Part shown: positions 7,475 to 15,905 of the stretch, piece by piece
Layout: every line of letters begins with the position of its first letter
Position numbering within the stretch: the first letter of the stretch is position 1
Assembly: GCA_964617765.1 (NCBI GenBank)
Contig: CAZTZY010000013.1
Location: 1 to 44,763, forward strand
Direction of reading: 5' to 3'
Source: CAZTZY01 sp964617765
Lineage (GTDB): Bacteria > Pseudomonadota > Gammaproteobacteria > Pseudomonadales > DT-91
Length of the DNA: 44,763 nt
Program-made: the position numbers and the translations under genes
Notes under the pieces: generated by a model
Database searches by the model: none
What the model saw: only the letters and a program-made list of their open reading frames with translations
What the model was told of the DNA's origin: nothing

Positions 7475-8155
7475 TTGATCGATATCCGCTTTCATCACGT
7501 TGTTGTGGCATTTTTCATTGCCGTCTTATGTCATGCCCTGGCTATCTACAGCATTAGCATGATGAAAAACACACAAGAACCCCTCACCTTGCCCCGGGTT
7601 ATCGAGGCCATGTTAATTTCAGCGCCACAACCGCAGGTAGCTGAACAACCACAATCCACAGAACAAGTTGCTGTAAAACCTGCTGTGATCCATGAAAATT
7701 CTGCTCCGCAGGTTAAACCCAAAACTATTGAGCCTGAAAATGTGCAGCCTGAACCCGAAAATGCCATTACTACAGAGACGGCACAAACTGAAAACCCGGA
7801 GTCTAACAATGATGTGTCCAGCACAGAAAGCATGACGCCGGCCAACACTTCCGCAACCGTAGCGGAACCTGTTTTTACGCCGCCAAAAGTGGATGCCAAA
7901 AGCAAGGATAACCCGCCACCGGCTTATCCTCGCATAGCGCGCCGATTGGGGCAGGAAGGCACAGTGGTGTTAGACGTGTTTATTTTGGCTGATGGCAGCG
8001 TGGGCGATGTTAAGCTGAAAACCACAAGCGGACATTCCAGGCTGGATGATTCCGCAGTAGAGGCGGTAAGACATTGGCGCTATATACCCGCCAGACTTGG
8101 CGATAAAGCGGTTAGCCACTGGTATACTCAATCTGTTAAATTTGTACTGAATTAA
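7475..8155 (+). CDS. tonB: TonB energy-transducing protein
   Basis: This 226-residue protein has one N-terminal transmembrane helix (about residues 8-28). A long Pro/Glu/Gln-rich periplasmic spanner follows (about 45-145), then a C-terminal TonB domain with PPAYPRIARRLGQEG, the VDxFILADGS-type strand and AVEAVRHWRYIPAR. It couples the proton-motive force harvested by ExbB-ExbD to outer-membrane TonB-dependent receptors. The hydrophobic N-terminus is best fitted by a TTG start at 7475, with ACAGG upstream. It is the first gene of tonB-exbB-exbD, 17 bp before exbB. No iron-responsive operator is obvious. Confidence 0.92.
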   Translation: MIDIRFHHVVVAFFIAVLCHALAIYSISMMKNTQEPLTLPRVIEAMLISAPQPQVAEQPQSTEQVAVKPAVIHENSAPQVKPKTIEPENVQPEPENAITTETAQTENPESNNDVSSTESMTPANTSATVAEPVFTPPKVDAKSKDNPPPAYPRIARRLGQEGTVVLDVFILADGSVGDVKLKTTSGHSRLDDSAVEAVRHWRYIPARLGDKAVSHWYTQSVKFVLN

Positions 8156-8172
8156 ACTGGCAAGGAAAAACT

Positions 8173-8904
8173 ATGTCTACCCACAGTTATGGTATTGAAT
8201 CGCTCTGGCAACAGAGTGATATCGTTATTAAAACCGTCGCCTGCATTTTGTTACTGATGTCAATCTGCACCTGGCTAATTATCATGGTGCGCAGCGTGCA
8301 ATGGTTTACGTTGCAGCGTTTAGGCAAACAGGCTGTGCTTTTCTGGAATAGCCGGGGTTATAACGAAGGCCTGCAATTGCTCGATAACAAAGACCATAGC
8401 AGCCCTTTTTATCAACTGGCTCTTGAAGCTAAAAATGCGGTTGATCACCACACACAACACCAGCATGACCTGAACCAGTTATTGCCTTTAACCGAATGGC
8501 TGGTGATTTGCCTGCGTAATGCCATTGATGAATTCAGTGAAAAACTGCAACCTGGCATGGGCATTTTGGCTTCGGTAGGTTCAACGTCGCCTTTTATCGG
8601 TTTGTTCGGCACAGTGTGGGGGATTTATCATGCACTGATTAGCATTAGCACTGCCGGACATGTGAATATCAGTGAAGTGGCTGGACCTGTGGGTGAATCA
8701 TTGATCATGACTGCCTTCGGCCTGATTGTCGCTATACCGGCTGTGTTAGGCTACAACGCCATAAACCGTGGCAACAAGAATATCCTGAATAAACTTAACC
8801 GTTTTGCGCATCAACTACATGCCTATTTTATAACAGGAGCAACACCTGCCAAGAGTAACCATTTCCAGTTAACGACTAGTAAACCGCAGCAAAAGGCTGA
8901 ATAG
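8173..8904 (+). CDS. exbB: ExbB, TonB-system proton channel subunit
   Basis: This 243-residue protein of the MotA/TolQ/ExbB family has three transmembrane helices, at about residues 20-40, 130-155 and 170-195. The family signature is in the second and third helices: LGTVWGIYHAL and EVAGPVGESLIMTAFGLIVAIP. It forms the inner-membrane pentamer around ExbD that powers TonB. The start ATG at 8173 has a good AAGGAAAA ribosome binding site. The exbD gene follows after a single base, implying translational coupling. TolQ is the main alternative, but linkage to tonB and exbD favours ExbB. Confidence 0.93.
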   Translation: MSTHSYGIESLWQQSDIVIKTVACILLLMSICTWLIIMVRSVQWFTLQRLGKQAVLFWNSRGYNEGLQLLDNKDHSSPFYQLALEAKNAVDHHTQHQHDLNQLLPLTEWLVICLRNAIDEFSEKLQPGMGILASVGSTSPFIGLFGTVWGIYHALISISTAGHVNISEVAGPVGESLIMTAFGLIVAIPAVLGYNAINRGNKNILNKLNRFAHQLHAYFITGATPAKSNHFQLTTSKPQQKAE

Positions 8905-8905
8905 C

Positions 8906-9325
8906 ATGAGTTTTGGTTCTCCCGACAAAGATGATAATGCAGAGATGAGTGATATCAACATGACGCCATTGATTGACGTAATGCTGGTTTTGTTGATTAT
9001 TTTTATTATTACGCTACCGGTGATTACCCATTCCGTGCAGGTAGATTTACCCAAAGTGAATAACCACCCCAGCACAACACAGCCTAACGTTATTACCTTA
9101 TCGATTGATAAAGACGGCAACAGTTTCTGGAACGATACACCCATCAACAGCAACGAACTGGAACAGCGCCTGGCTGCCAGCAGCAAGGAAACGCCGCAAC
9201 CGGAAATTCATATTCGTGGCGACCAGTACGTAGAATACCGCTACATGATTAAAACCATGGCTGCTGCCCAGAAAGCCGGTTTAACCAAACTGGGGTTTAT
9301 TACTGAACCTGAATCGGCCCGGTAA
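8906..9325 (+). CDS. exbD: ExbD, TonB-system proton channel subunit
   Basis: This 139-residue protein has a short cytoplasmic N-terminus, a single transmembrane helix (about 20-42) and a periplasmic domain. The family motif NMTPLIDVMLVLLIIFIIT contains the essential proton-carrying aspartate (ID in PLIDVM). It partners ExbB and TonB. An AAAGG ribosome binding site lies in the 3' end of exbB, and the genes are separated by one base. A strong bidirectional terminator follows. Confidence 0.94.
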   Translation: MSFGSPDKDDNAEMSDINMTPLIDVMLVLLIIFIITLPVITHSVQVDLPKVNNHPSTTQPNVITLSIDKDGNSFWNDTPINSNELEQRLAASSKETPQPEIHIRGDQYVEYRYMIKTMAAAQKAGLTKLGFITEPESAR

Positions 9326-9339
9326 AACCTGTTACCAAT

Positions 9340-9368
9340 AAAAAAGCCGGCTTGATGCCGGCTTTTTT
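9340..9368. terminator. Bidirectional intrinsic terminator between exbD and argG
   Basis: The stem GCCGGC (9346-9351) pairs with GCCGGC (9357-9362) around a TTGAT loop. It is flanked by a run of A on the left and TTTTTT (9363-9368) on the right. The genes converge here, so one hairpin can end both transcripts. Confidence 0.9.
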
Positions 9369-9389
9369 ATTGCAGGAGCAAACCGCTCA

Positions 9390-10610
9390 TTACAATGGCG
9401 AACGGCCTTTTTTCGCAGCGATACGCATACGCAGGGCATTCAGCTTGATAAAGCCTGCAGCATCTTTCTGGTTGTAGGCACCGGCATCGTCTTCGAAGGT
9501 TGCGATGGTGGCATCAAACAGGCTGTCGACTGATTTACGGCCAACCACACTCACATTGCCTTTGTAGAGTTTTAAACGCACTTCACCATTCACCACTAAC
9601 TGGGATTGGTCGATAGCGGTTTGCAGCATTTGGCGCTCAGGCGACCACCAGTAGCCGTTATAAATCATTGATGCGTAACGTGGCATCAAATCATCTTTCA
9701 AATGCGCTACTTCACGATCCAGCGTAATTGATTCAATCGCGCGATGGGCCTTCATCAAGATGGTGCCACCGGGCGTTTCGTAACAGCCACGAGATTTCAT
9801 GCCGACATAACGGTTTTCAACCAGATCCAGCCTGCCGATACCGTTAGCACCGCCAACCGTATTCAAATACGTTAACACTTCTGCGGGTGACATTGGCTTG
9901 CCATCAATGGCAACCACATCGCCCTTGGCGAAAGTGAGTTCCATATAGGTGGCTTTATCGGGTGCAGCTTCGGGGCTGACAGTCCAGCGCCACATGTCTT
10001 CTTCGGGTTCCCAGTACGGGTCTTCCAGACCGCCGCCTTCGTAGGAAATATGCAGCAGGTTGGCATCCATGGAATATGGCGATTTTTTCTTGCCGGAGGA
10101 GAAATCGACCGGGATTTTGTGTTTCTCGCAATAGGCCATCAGGGTTTCACGCGAGGTTAAATTCCATTCCCGCCATGGGGCAATCACATGTACACCGGGT
10201 TTTAGTGCGTAGGCACCAAGTTCAAAACGCACCTGGTCGTTACCTTTACCGGTAGCGCCATGGGAAATGGCATCGGCGTTGGTTTCATTGGCGATTTCAA
10301 TCAGGCGTTTGGCAATCAATGGGCGTGCTATGGAAGTACCCAGCAGGTATTCGCCTTCATAAATGGCATTGGCACGAAACATCGGGAATACGAAATCACG
10401 CACGTATTCTTCACGCAAGTCGTCGATATAGATTTCTTTCACGCCCATGGCCTGGGCCTTGGCGCGCGCGGGTTCCACTTCTTCACCCTGGCCGATATCA
10501 GCGGTAAATGTGACTACTTCGCATTGATATTCTTCTTGTAACCATTTAACGATAACGGAGGTATCTAAACCGCCTGAGTACGCCAACACCACTTTTTTGA
10601 TGTCTGCCAT
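9390..10610 (-). CDS. argG: Argininosuccinate synthase
   Basis: This 406-residue enzyme joins citrulline and aspartate with ATP in the penultimate step of arginine synthesis. The N-type PP-loop is AYSGGLDTSV near residue 10. Family motifs SHGATGKGNDQVRFE (substrate and ATP site) and YSMDANLLHISYEGG are present, and the length is normal for the short bacterial type. The ATG at 10610 has a CGGAG ribosome binding site 8 bases upstream. It is a single gene, divergent from pyrC, ending at the bidirectional terminator. I see no clear ArgR box in the 159-bp upstream spacer. Confidence 0.97.
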   Translation of the reverse strand: MADIKKVVLAYSGGLDTSVIVKWLQEEYQCEVVTFTADIGQGEEVEPARAKAQAMGVKEIYIDDLREEYVRDFVFPMFRANAIYEGEYLLGTSIARPLIAKRLIEIANETNADAISHGATGKGNDQVRFELGAYALKPGVHVIAPWREWNLTSRETLMAYCEKHKIPVDFSSGKKKSPYSMDANLLHISYEGGGLEDPYWEPEEDMWRWTVSPEAAPDKATYMELTFAKGDVVAIDGKPMSPAEVLTYLNTVGGANGIGRLDLVENRYVGMKSRGCYETPGGTILMKAHRAIESITLDREVAHLKDDLMPRYASMIYNGYWWSPERQMLQTAIDQSQLVVNGEVRLKLYKGNVSVVGRKSVDSLFDATIATFEDDAGAYNQKDAAGFIKLNALRMRIAAKKGRSPL

Positions 10611-10769
10611 GTGCTATCTCCGAGAATTGAGGACGAATAAGGTCGCGTATTTTACCCATCTACGCCCCATTGCGCCACAAGGCGGGCGTAATATCCTGTT
10701 TATAGCCTGGGCAATTTCGGATAGCATGGGTACAGATTATTCCCATACGTGTTTTATCCAAGGTTTACC

Positions 10770-11810
10770 ATGCAAGAAATTACCCTGCGCCAGCCTGATG
10801 ACTGGCATATTCACCTGCGTGACGGCGAGTTTTTAGCCCGCACTGTCGGCGATGCCGCTCGCCAGTTTCACCGTGCCATCGTGATGCCTAACCTGGTGCC
10901 ACCGGTCAAGAATGCTGCCCAGGCCGATGAATATCGCCAGCGTATTCTGGCCAATGTGCCTGACGGACTGAGTTTTGAACCTTTAATGGTGCTTTACCTG
11001 ACTGATGCCACCTCTGCTGAAGATATCATTGCCGCCAAAGCTTCTGGTTTTGTCAAAGCGGTAAAACTGTATCCCGCTGGCGCCACCACCAATTCCGATT
11101 CCGGCGTTACTGATATCCATAAGCTTGATATGGTACTGGCTGCCCTGCAGGAAACCGGTTTGCCTTTACTGGTGCATGGTGAAGTAACCGACAGCCACAT
11201 TGATATTTTTGATCGCGAAGCGGAATTTATTGAGCGCATTTTAAAACCACTGACGCAAAAGTTTCCGCAATTGAAAGTAGTACTCGAACACATCACCACA
11301 CAACAAGCGGTAGAATTTGTTACGCAGGCACCGGCCAATATCGCAGCAACGATTACCGCCCATCATTTATTGTTTAATCGTAACCATATGCTGGTGGGTG
11401 GCATTCGTCCGCACTATTTCTGTTTACCGATTTTAAAACGCAGCATTCACCAGCAAGCGTTAATCAAGGCAGCTATCAGCGGCAACCCGAAGTTCTTTCT
11501 GGGTACTGATTCTGCCCCGCACGCGCTGGAGAAAAAAGAAACCAGCTGTGGTTGTGCCGGCTGTTACACAGCCTTTGCTGCCATGGAAATGTATACCGAG
11601 GCTTTTGAACAGGCCAATGCCCTCGATAAACTGGAAAACTTTGCATCTGTGTTTGGCGCCGATTTTTATGGTTTGCCACACAACAGCAAGACCATTACCT
11701 TGCGTAAGGAAAGCTGGAAAATGCCTTCCAGCCTTAACTTTGGCAATACGGTTTTAACACCTTTAAGAGCAGATGAAGAGATTACATGGCAATTGGTAAC
11801 TGGGATTTAA
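10770..11810 (+). CDS. pyrC: Dihydroorotase (E. coli PyrC type)
   Basis: This 346-residue zinc amidohydrolase interconverts carbamoyl-aspartate and dihydroorotate in pyrimidine synthesis. Metal ligands appear in DDWHIHLRDG, the carboxylated-lysine region VKLYPAGATTNS, LLVHGEV, VLEHITT and the C-terminal FLGTDSAPH. The ATG at 10770 has AAGG six bases upstream and gives the exact length of the E. coli-type enzyme. An in-frame ATG at 10749 would add seven unlikely residues. The 3' end overlaps rnt by 25 bp, so the two are probably translated from one mRNA. Confidence 0.97.
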   Translation: MQEITLRQPDDWHIHLRDGEFLARTVGDAARQFHRAIVMPNLVPPVKNAAQADEYRQRILANVPDGLSFEPLMVLYLTDATSAEDIIAAKASGFVKAVKLYPAGATTNSDSGVTDIHKLDMVLAALQETGLPLLVHGEVTDSHIDIFDREAEFIERILKPLTQKFPQLKVVLEHITTQQAVEFVTQAPANIAATITAHHLLFNRNHMLVGGIRPHYFCLPILKRSIHQQALIKAAISGNPKFFLGTDSAPHALEKKETSCGCAGCYTAFAAMEMYTEAFEQANALDKLENFASVFGADFYGLPHNSKTITLRKESWKMPSSLNFGNTVLTPLRADEEITWQLVTGI

Positions 11811-12499
11811 GCGAAGTGAATGACACCGGAAAATCACATAACAAGCCGCCTATTGCTTATAGGTTTCGGGGTTATTTACCGGTAGTGATCGATATTGAAA
11901 CCGGCGGTTTTAATCCGCGCACGGATGCCATTCTCGAAATTGCAGCTTCCATACTCGACATGGATGATGACGGGACTATATTTATCAAGGAAACCTATGC
12001 ATTTGATGTTGAGCCTTTTCCTGGTGCCAATATAGAAGCAGCGGCGCTGGAATTCACTGGCATTAATCCGCACGACAAAAGCCGTGCCGCACAAAGTGAA
12101 GAGGAAGTGTTAGGTGAATTGTTCCGCATCATTCGCCATGAAGTAAAACTGAGCCATTGCAAACGCGCTATTGTGGTTGCCCACAATGCCAGTTTTGATC
12201 ACCAGTTTTTGAATGCCGCAGCCGAACGCACACAGATAAAGCGTAATCCGTTTCACCCATTCTCCAGCATGGATACTGCTACTCTGGCAGGTTTTGCCTA
12301 TGGACATACCGTTTTGGCGCAAGCCTGCCGTATTGCCAAGATCCCTTTTGATAACAAGGCGGCGCATTCAGCAGCTTATGATACGGAAGTAACGGCAAAA
12401 CTGTTCTGCCAGATTATTAACCAGTGGCGGGATTTTGGCGGTTGGGATAAAGCGGTAGAATCGCAAATGGATTTGCAGATACAGATGGATGAATCCTGA
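11786..12499 (+). CDS. rnt: Ribonuclease T
   Basis: This 237-residue DEDDh 3'-5' exoribonuclease trims tRNA and other stable RNA 3' ends. Exo I is VIDIETGGFNP (D36, E38), Exo II is VVAHNASFDHQF and Exo III is HSAAYDTEV with the general-base histidine. The aromatic residues typical of RNase T for stacking on the substrate 3' end are visible in GGFN, EPFPG, NASFD and NPFHPF. The start codon lies inside pyrC and is preceded by GAAGAG. An 8-bp inverted repeat (12487-12512) overlaps the stop codon but lacks a T-tract. It converges with slyX. Confidence 0.95.
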   Translation: MAIGNWDLSEVNDTGKSHNKPPIAYRFRGYLPVVIDIETGGFNPRTDAILEIAASILDMDDDGTIFIKETYAFDVEPFPGANIEAAALEFTGINPHDKSRAAQSEEEVLGELFRIIRHEVKLSHCKRAIVVAHNASFDHQFLNAAAERTQIKRNPFHPFSSMDTATLAGFAYGHTVLAQACRIAKIPFDNKAAHSAAYDTEVTAKLFCQIINQWRDFGGWDKAVESQMDLQIQMDES

Positions 12500-12544
12500 A
12501 CAGAATTCATCCCGATCATCGAAATGCGTTATAGACCCGTTAAA

Positions 12545-12784
12545 TCAGTAATGCGGCGGGGTTTCCTGTTCATTGTTAATGCTGCCCACATCAAGACCAC
12601 TCAGTACACTGCGCAACTCATCAATCAAATCACTGACTTGTGATTTTAACAACAGGATATCCTGTTGCTGGTCTGAAACAATATCATTCAACGCCTGTAC
12701 GGTGTCTTCCTGATAAGTCAGTTTGGTTTGCAGGTCGATCATCAATTTTTCAAATTGAGCATCGCTATTATCATCTGGAATCAT
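12545..12784 (-). CDS. slyX: SlyX family protein
   Basis: This 79-residue protein is predicted to be almost wholly coiled coil (about residues 8-62) and ends in PPHY, the characteristic C-terminus of SlyX proteins. Its function is unknown; the family is widespread in Proteobacteria. Its start overlaps the stop codon of the upstream dehydrogenase gene by four bases (ATGA), so it is translationally coupled to it. Confidence 0.85.
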   Translation of the reverse strand: MIPDDNSDAQFEKLMIDLQTKLTYQEDTVQALNDIVSDQQQDILLLKSQVSDLIDELRSVLSGLDVGSINNEQETPPHY

Positions 12785-13743
12785 ATTTTCACCTGATTAA
12801 TTAACTGGCCCTGCGGGAAACTTTGCAAAATATTGACCACCTGGTCAAGCAATTCTTGTCGTGCCTCCTGGCTTGCCCAGGCAGTATGCGGAGTAATGAT
12901 CAAATTGGGAATACTGGTATCCAATAAAACATGGTCTTTCGCCGGAGGTTCCTGCGTCAATACATCGGTCGCTGCGGCACGGATCCTGCCGGTTTTCAAT
13001 GCATTTGCCAGGGCATGTTCATTGACGATACCACCACGGCCCATGTTTAATAAAATAGCTGTATTTTTCATTTGCTCAAATGCTGCTGCATCTATCAGAT
13101 TTTGCGATAAGACTGATAACGGGCAATGCACCGAGATAATATCAGCCTGCTTGTAAAGCTCTGGCAAACTAACACGATAATTTTGTGGCGGTGTGACTCC
13201 CAGACTTTGCGCGATAATCACTTTCATGCCTAGGGCTTCAGCCACAGTTTTTACACGCTGGCCTATTGCCCCGAAACCGATAATACCCAAAGTTTTTCCC
13301 GCCACTTCACGAATCGGAAATTCCAGCAAACCAAAAAACTGGCTTTCACACCAGCGACCTTGTTTAACAGCTGAGTCATATTCAAGTAACCGACTTTGCA
13401 ATGCCAATAAACAGGCAAATGTTTGTTGCACAACAGATTCCGTAGAATAGGCTACGATATTACAAACAGGAATACCCATCTCATGGGCAACTTTCAAATC
13501 TACATTATTAGTGCCCGTTGCCAATATAATAATCAGCTTGATACCTGGATTAGCACGCAACAAGGCCTCATCAAGAATAACCTTATTAGTTAGAACAATA
13601 TCCACACCCTGAATGCGATTCCGCGTATCTTCTTTTGATGTGTAATCGTGCAATGCCCATGTAATAGGTAATGCCCATAACGCCTGCATTGACAAATCTT
13701 CGGGGGCCAGGCTTTGATAATCAAGGATGGTTGCTGTAAACAT
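12781..13743 (-). CDS. D-2-hydroxyacid dehydrogenase
   Basis: This 320-residue NAD(P)-dependent dehydrogenase belongs to the glycerate/lactate/phosphoglycerate dehydrogenase superfamily. The Rossmann motif is LGIIGFGAIGQRV. The catalytic arginine is in NMGRGGIVNE, the acid is in TQEPPAKDH and the histidine is in ITPHTAWAS. The sequence most resembles hydroxypyruvate/glycerate dehydrogenases, but the substrate cannot be fixed from sequence. I chose the ATG at 13743, which has TAGG upstream and gives the normal N-terminus MFTATILDY. A start at 13773 would run into the end of the transporter gene. It is 8 bp downstream of that gene and coupled to slyX. Confidence 0.9.
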   Translation of the reverse strand: MFTATILDYQSLAPEDLSMQALWALPITWALHDYTSKEDTRNRIQGVDIVLTNKVILDEALLRANPGIKLIIILATGTNNVDLKVAHEMGIPVCNIVAYSTESVVQQTFACLLALQSRLLEYDSAVKQGRWCESQFFGLLEFPIREVAGKTLGIIGFGAIGQRVKTVAEALGMKVIIAQSLGVTPPQNYRVSLPELYKQADIISVHCPLSVLSQNLIDAAAFEQMKNTAILLNMGRGGIVNEHALANALKTGRIRAAATDVLTQEPPAKDHVLLDTSIPNLIITPHTAWASQEARQELLDQVVNILQSFPQGQLINQVKI

Positions 13744-13751
13744 GGAAAAAC

Positions 13752-14639
13752 CTACATCTGGAATAGATACCATAATAACAAGGGTAGCGTAAGAAACGAT
13801 ATGACTGTAGAACAGACTACTACACCGGCCACTTCTTCTTTTTCACGATTAAAATTCAGTGCCAGCAAATAATTGAATACTGCTGAAGGCATTGCCGATT
13901 GAATCATGACTACGCCCCTGACAGCACCTTTTAAATCGAAAATCCAGCACACTATCAAACCAACACAAAAGCCCACCACTAAACGCATAACACCAAAAAA
14001 AAGACTTCTTGTAAAAGATTTAGGCTTAAGGCTATGCAAAGAGACTCCTAAAGAAAAAATCATCAATGGAATGGCCATATCACCTAATAATTTTACGGTA
14101 TTGAAAATACTGGCTGGCAATTTATATCCAGTGAATAAAAAGAAAAAAGCCAGTGCTGTTGCATAAAATACCGGAGATGTCATTAATGTATGAAATGGAT
14201 GTTTATTGCCAACAATGGAAACACCCACAGAAAAATGAAATAGCGATGTCACCATAAAAATAATCAATGACAATGCCAAAGCATGCTCGCCAAAAGCAAA
14301 CAGCGAAATGGGGATACCCATATTTCCGGTATTGGAAAAAACCAGCGATGGCATATAGGTGCGCCACTGTACACCTGTTATTTTAATAACGATATAACTG
14401 AAGAAAAACAATAAAGCCAAACCAGTGACAGTAATAACAGTCATGTTAATGACTTCAGAGGTATCAATATCGGCTTTTAACAGGGTCGCCAGAATCAAAC
14501 AGGGCGAAGCAACATCCATAACAATTTTTGAAACAAACTGGGCATCGTAGCGAAGTTTGTATAACGACCATAGATATCCCAATAAGGCGATAAACAGAAT
14601 GGGCGCAATAACAGCAAATATTTGCGCATAGATCGACAT
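13752..14639 (-). CDS. AEC family (auxin efflux carrier-like) transporter
   Basis: This 295-residue integral membrane protein has about ten hydrophobic segments in two related halves. The motifs typical of the family are SNTGNMGIPISLFAFG in the first half and QSAMPSAVFNYLLA in the second. Bacterial members transport small organic anions such as malate or malonate. The adjacent 2-hydroxyacid dehydrogenase makes a hydroxy- or keto-acid substrate plausible, but this is guilt by association. It begins 16 bp after gspN on the same strand and could be read through from the T2SS operon. Confidence 0.88.
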   Translation of the reverse strand: MSIYAQIFAVIAPILFIALLGYLWSLYKLRYDAQFVSKIVMDVASPCLILATLLKADIDTSEVINMTVITVTGLALLFFFSYIVIKITGVQWRTYMPSLVFSNTGNMGIPISLFAFGEHALALSLIIFMVTSLFHFSVGVSIVGNKHPFHTLMTSPVFYATALAFFFLFTGYKLPASIFNTVKLLGDMAIPLMIFSLGVSLHSLKPKSFTRSLFFGVMRLVVGFCVGLIVCWIFDLKGAVRGVVMIQSAMPSAVFNYLLALNFNREKEEVAGVVVCSTVISFLTLPLLLWYLFQM

Positions 14640-14655
14640 GACAATTTACCCGTAA

Positions 14656-15423
14656 TTATAGATGCCCGATTTTATTAAAACGGTAGCTGCCATCAGGTTG
14701 TGGTGGTAAAAATGCAGCCAGCGATTGAGGAATCACAGGATTGGCAGTGTTTTTTGGAGATAGTTTTACGTCCACATCGTATTCCTTAAGCTTGGGATCA
14801 TAAGTAGCATAACCTGTCATCCCGACGTGTGCTTCTACATCATTGACCACTGCCTTCAACTTGTCTTTCTCTAAAGTAAACCGGGCACCATAAGTACCCA
14901 ATTCAATCGGCGTATTTAATGTATAAGCGGCATTTTTAAAAGTACCCGTTGCCTCGAACTTTTTAATACCCTCTTTATTTAATTGCAGTTCCTGTAATGT
15001 TAATTCAAGCATACCGCCAATCGTGCCAGGTATCGGATAGAAACGTGTCAGGTTAGTGGCTTCAACAATAATATTGCCGTCTTCAACAGATAACGTTTTA
15101 CCTATACTGATAGCAATATCTGCATCAATTAGTTGCGGCTCTTTGGTGGCATGCAAATGAAACGCCAATTCACCCAGAAATAAATGCAACGGCTGGATTT
15201 TCCATTCCGTACGACCCAACTCAATCATCCCAACCGCGGTATTGATACTGAGATTTGATAAAGCCCCTTGCCATAATGATCCCGATGGCTCGCCCAGTGT
15301 TAAATAGGGTGCATTTTTCCTGATTTGATCCATAACCAATGCAACAGGTATGCGGGATGCCAGAAAATAAAACAACACCAGAACTGCGGCGACAAAATGA
15401 ATGAAGATCGATTTTTTAGACAT
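14656..15423 (-). CDS. gspN: Type II secretion protein GspN
   Basis: This 255-residue protein has one N-terminal transmembrane segment (about residues 8-27) and a periplasmic beta-rich domain. The GspN/PulN signature is seen in GSLWQGAL, LGRTEWKIQPLHLF and the C-terminal QSLAAFLPPQPDGSYRF. It is an accessory inner-membrane component present in some T2SS operons and usually dispensable. It is the last gsp gene, 6 bp after gspM. Confidence 0.9.
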   Translation of the reverse strand: MSKKSIFIHFVAAVLVLFYFLASRIPVALVMDQIRKNAPYLTLGEPSGSLWQGALSNLSINTAVGMIELGRTEWKIQPLHLFLGELAFHLHATKEPQLIDADIAISIGKTLSVEDGNIIVEATNLTRFYPIPGTIGGMLELTLQELQLNKEGIKKFEATGTFKNAAYTLNTPIELGTYGARFTLEKDKLKAVVNDVEAHVGMTGYATYDPKLKEYDVDVKLSPKNTANPVIPQSLAAFLPPQPDGSYRFNKIGHL

Positions 15424-15429
15424 ATAAAA

Positions 15430-15903
15430 TTACTTGGAAAATTTGAGACGTAAATTAACTATTCCCGGGGTATTGGTTGATGTAACGGAAACATCTTCCA
15501 GCGACAAACCATAATCCACTTCCAAACGAGCGAGAAACGCCAGAACATTATTGAATCTTTCTTGCTCTAGCCATACCTGGGCTTCGTTATCATTTTTGGG
15601 CTGGAAGCGTCCAATTCGAACCTCTGCGGATTTCGCAGCTTCTTCAGATAATTCCGCCAACGACTTACCGGCAATATTGACCTTGCTGCTATTTTGCTTC
15701 AAGGCCTGAATAGCCTGAACTGCACCTTGCATCCATACCAGAGTTTCCTGTTGGCTAATATTTTGTTTTTGGTAACTGGCCCTCGCCTCCACAAGACCCC
15801 GATACATCACACCGAAGAGCAGATACAATACAACCACAGCAGCGCCAACTAACAATATATATTGTTCGCGCTTTTCGAGACTTTTGAACCATTGTCTAAT
15901 CAT
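15430..15903 (-). CDS. gspM: Type II secretion protein GspM
   Basis: This 157-residue bitopic inner-membrane protein has a short cytoplasmic N-terminus (WFKSLEKREQYI) and a transmembrane helix at about residues 15-35. A periplasmic coiled region and a ferredoxin-like domain follow, ending VNLRLKFSK. It binds GspL and stabilises the assembly platform. The start is 2 bp after gspL, consistent with 1:1 production. Confidence 0.92.
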   Translation of the reverse strand: MIRQWFKSLEKREQYILLVGAAVVVLYLLFGVMYRGLVEARASYQKQNISQQETLVWMQGAVQAIQALKQNSSKVNIAGKSLAELSEEAAKSAEVRIGRFQPKNDNEAQVWLEQERFNNVLAFLARLEVDYGLSLEDVSVTSTNTPGIVNLRLKFSK

Positions 15904-15905
15904 GA

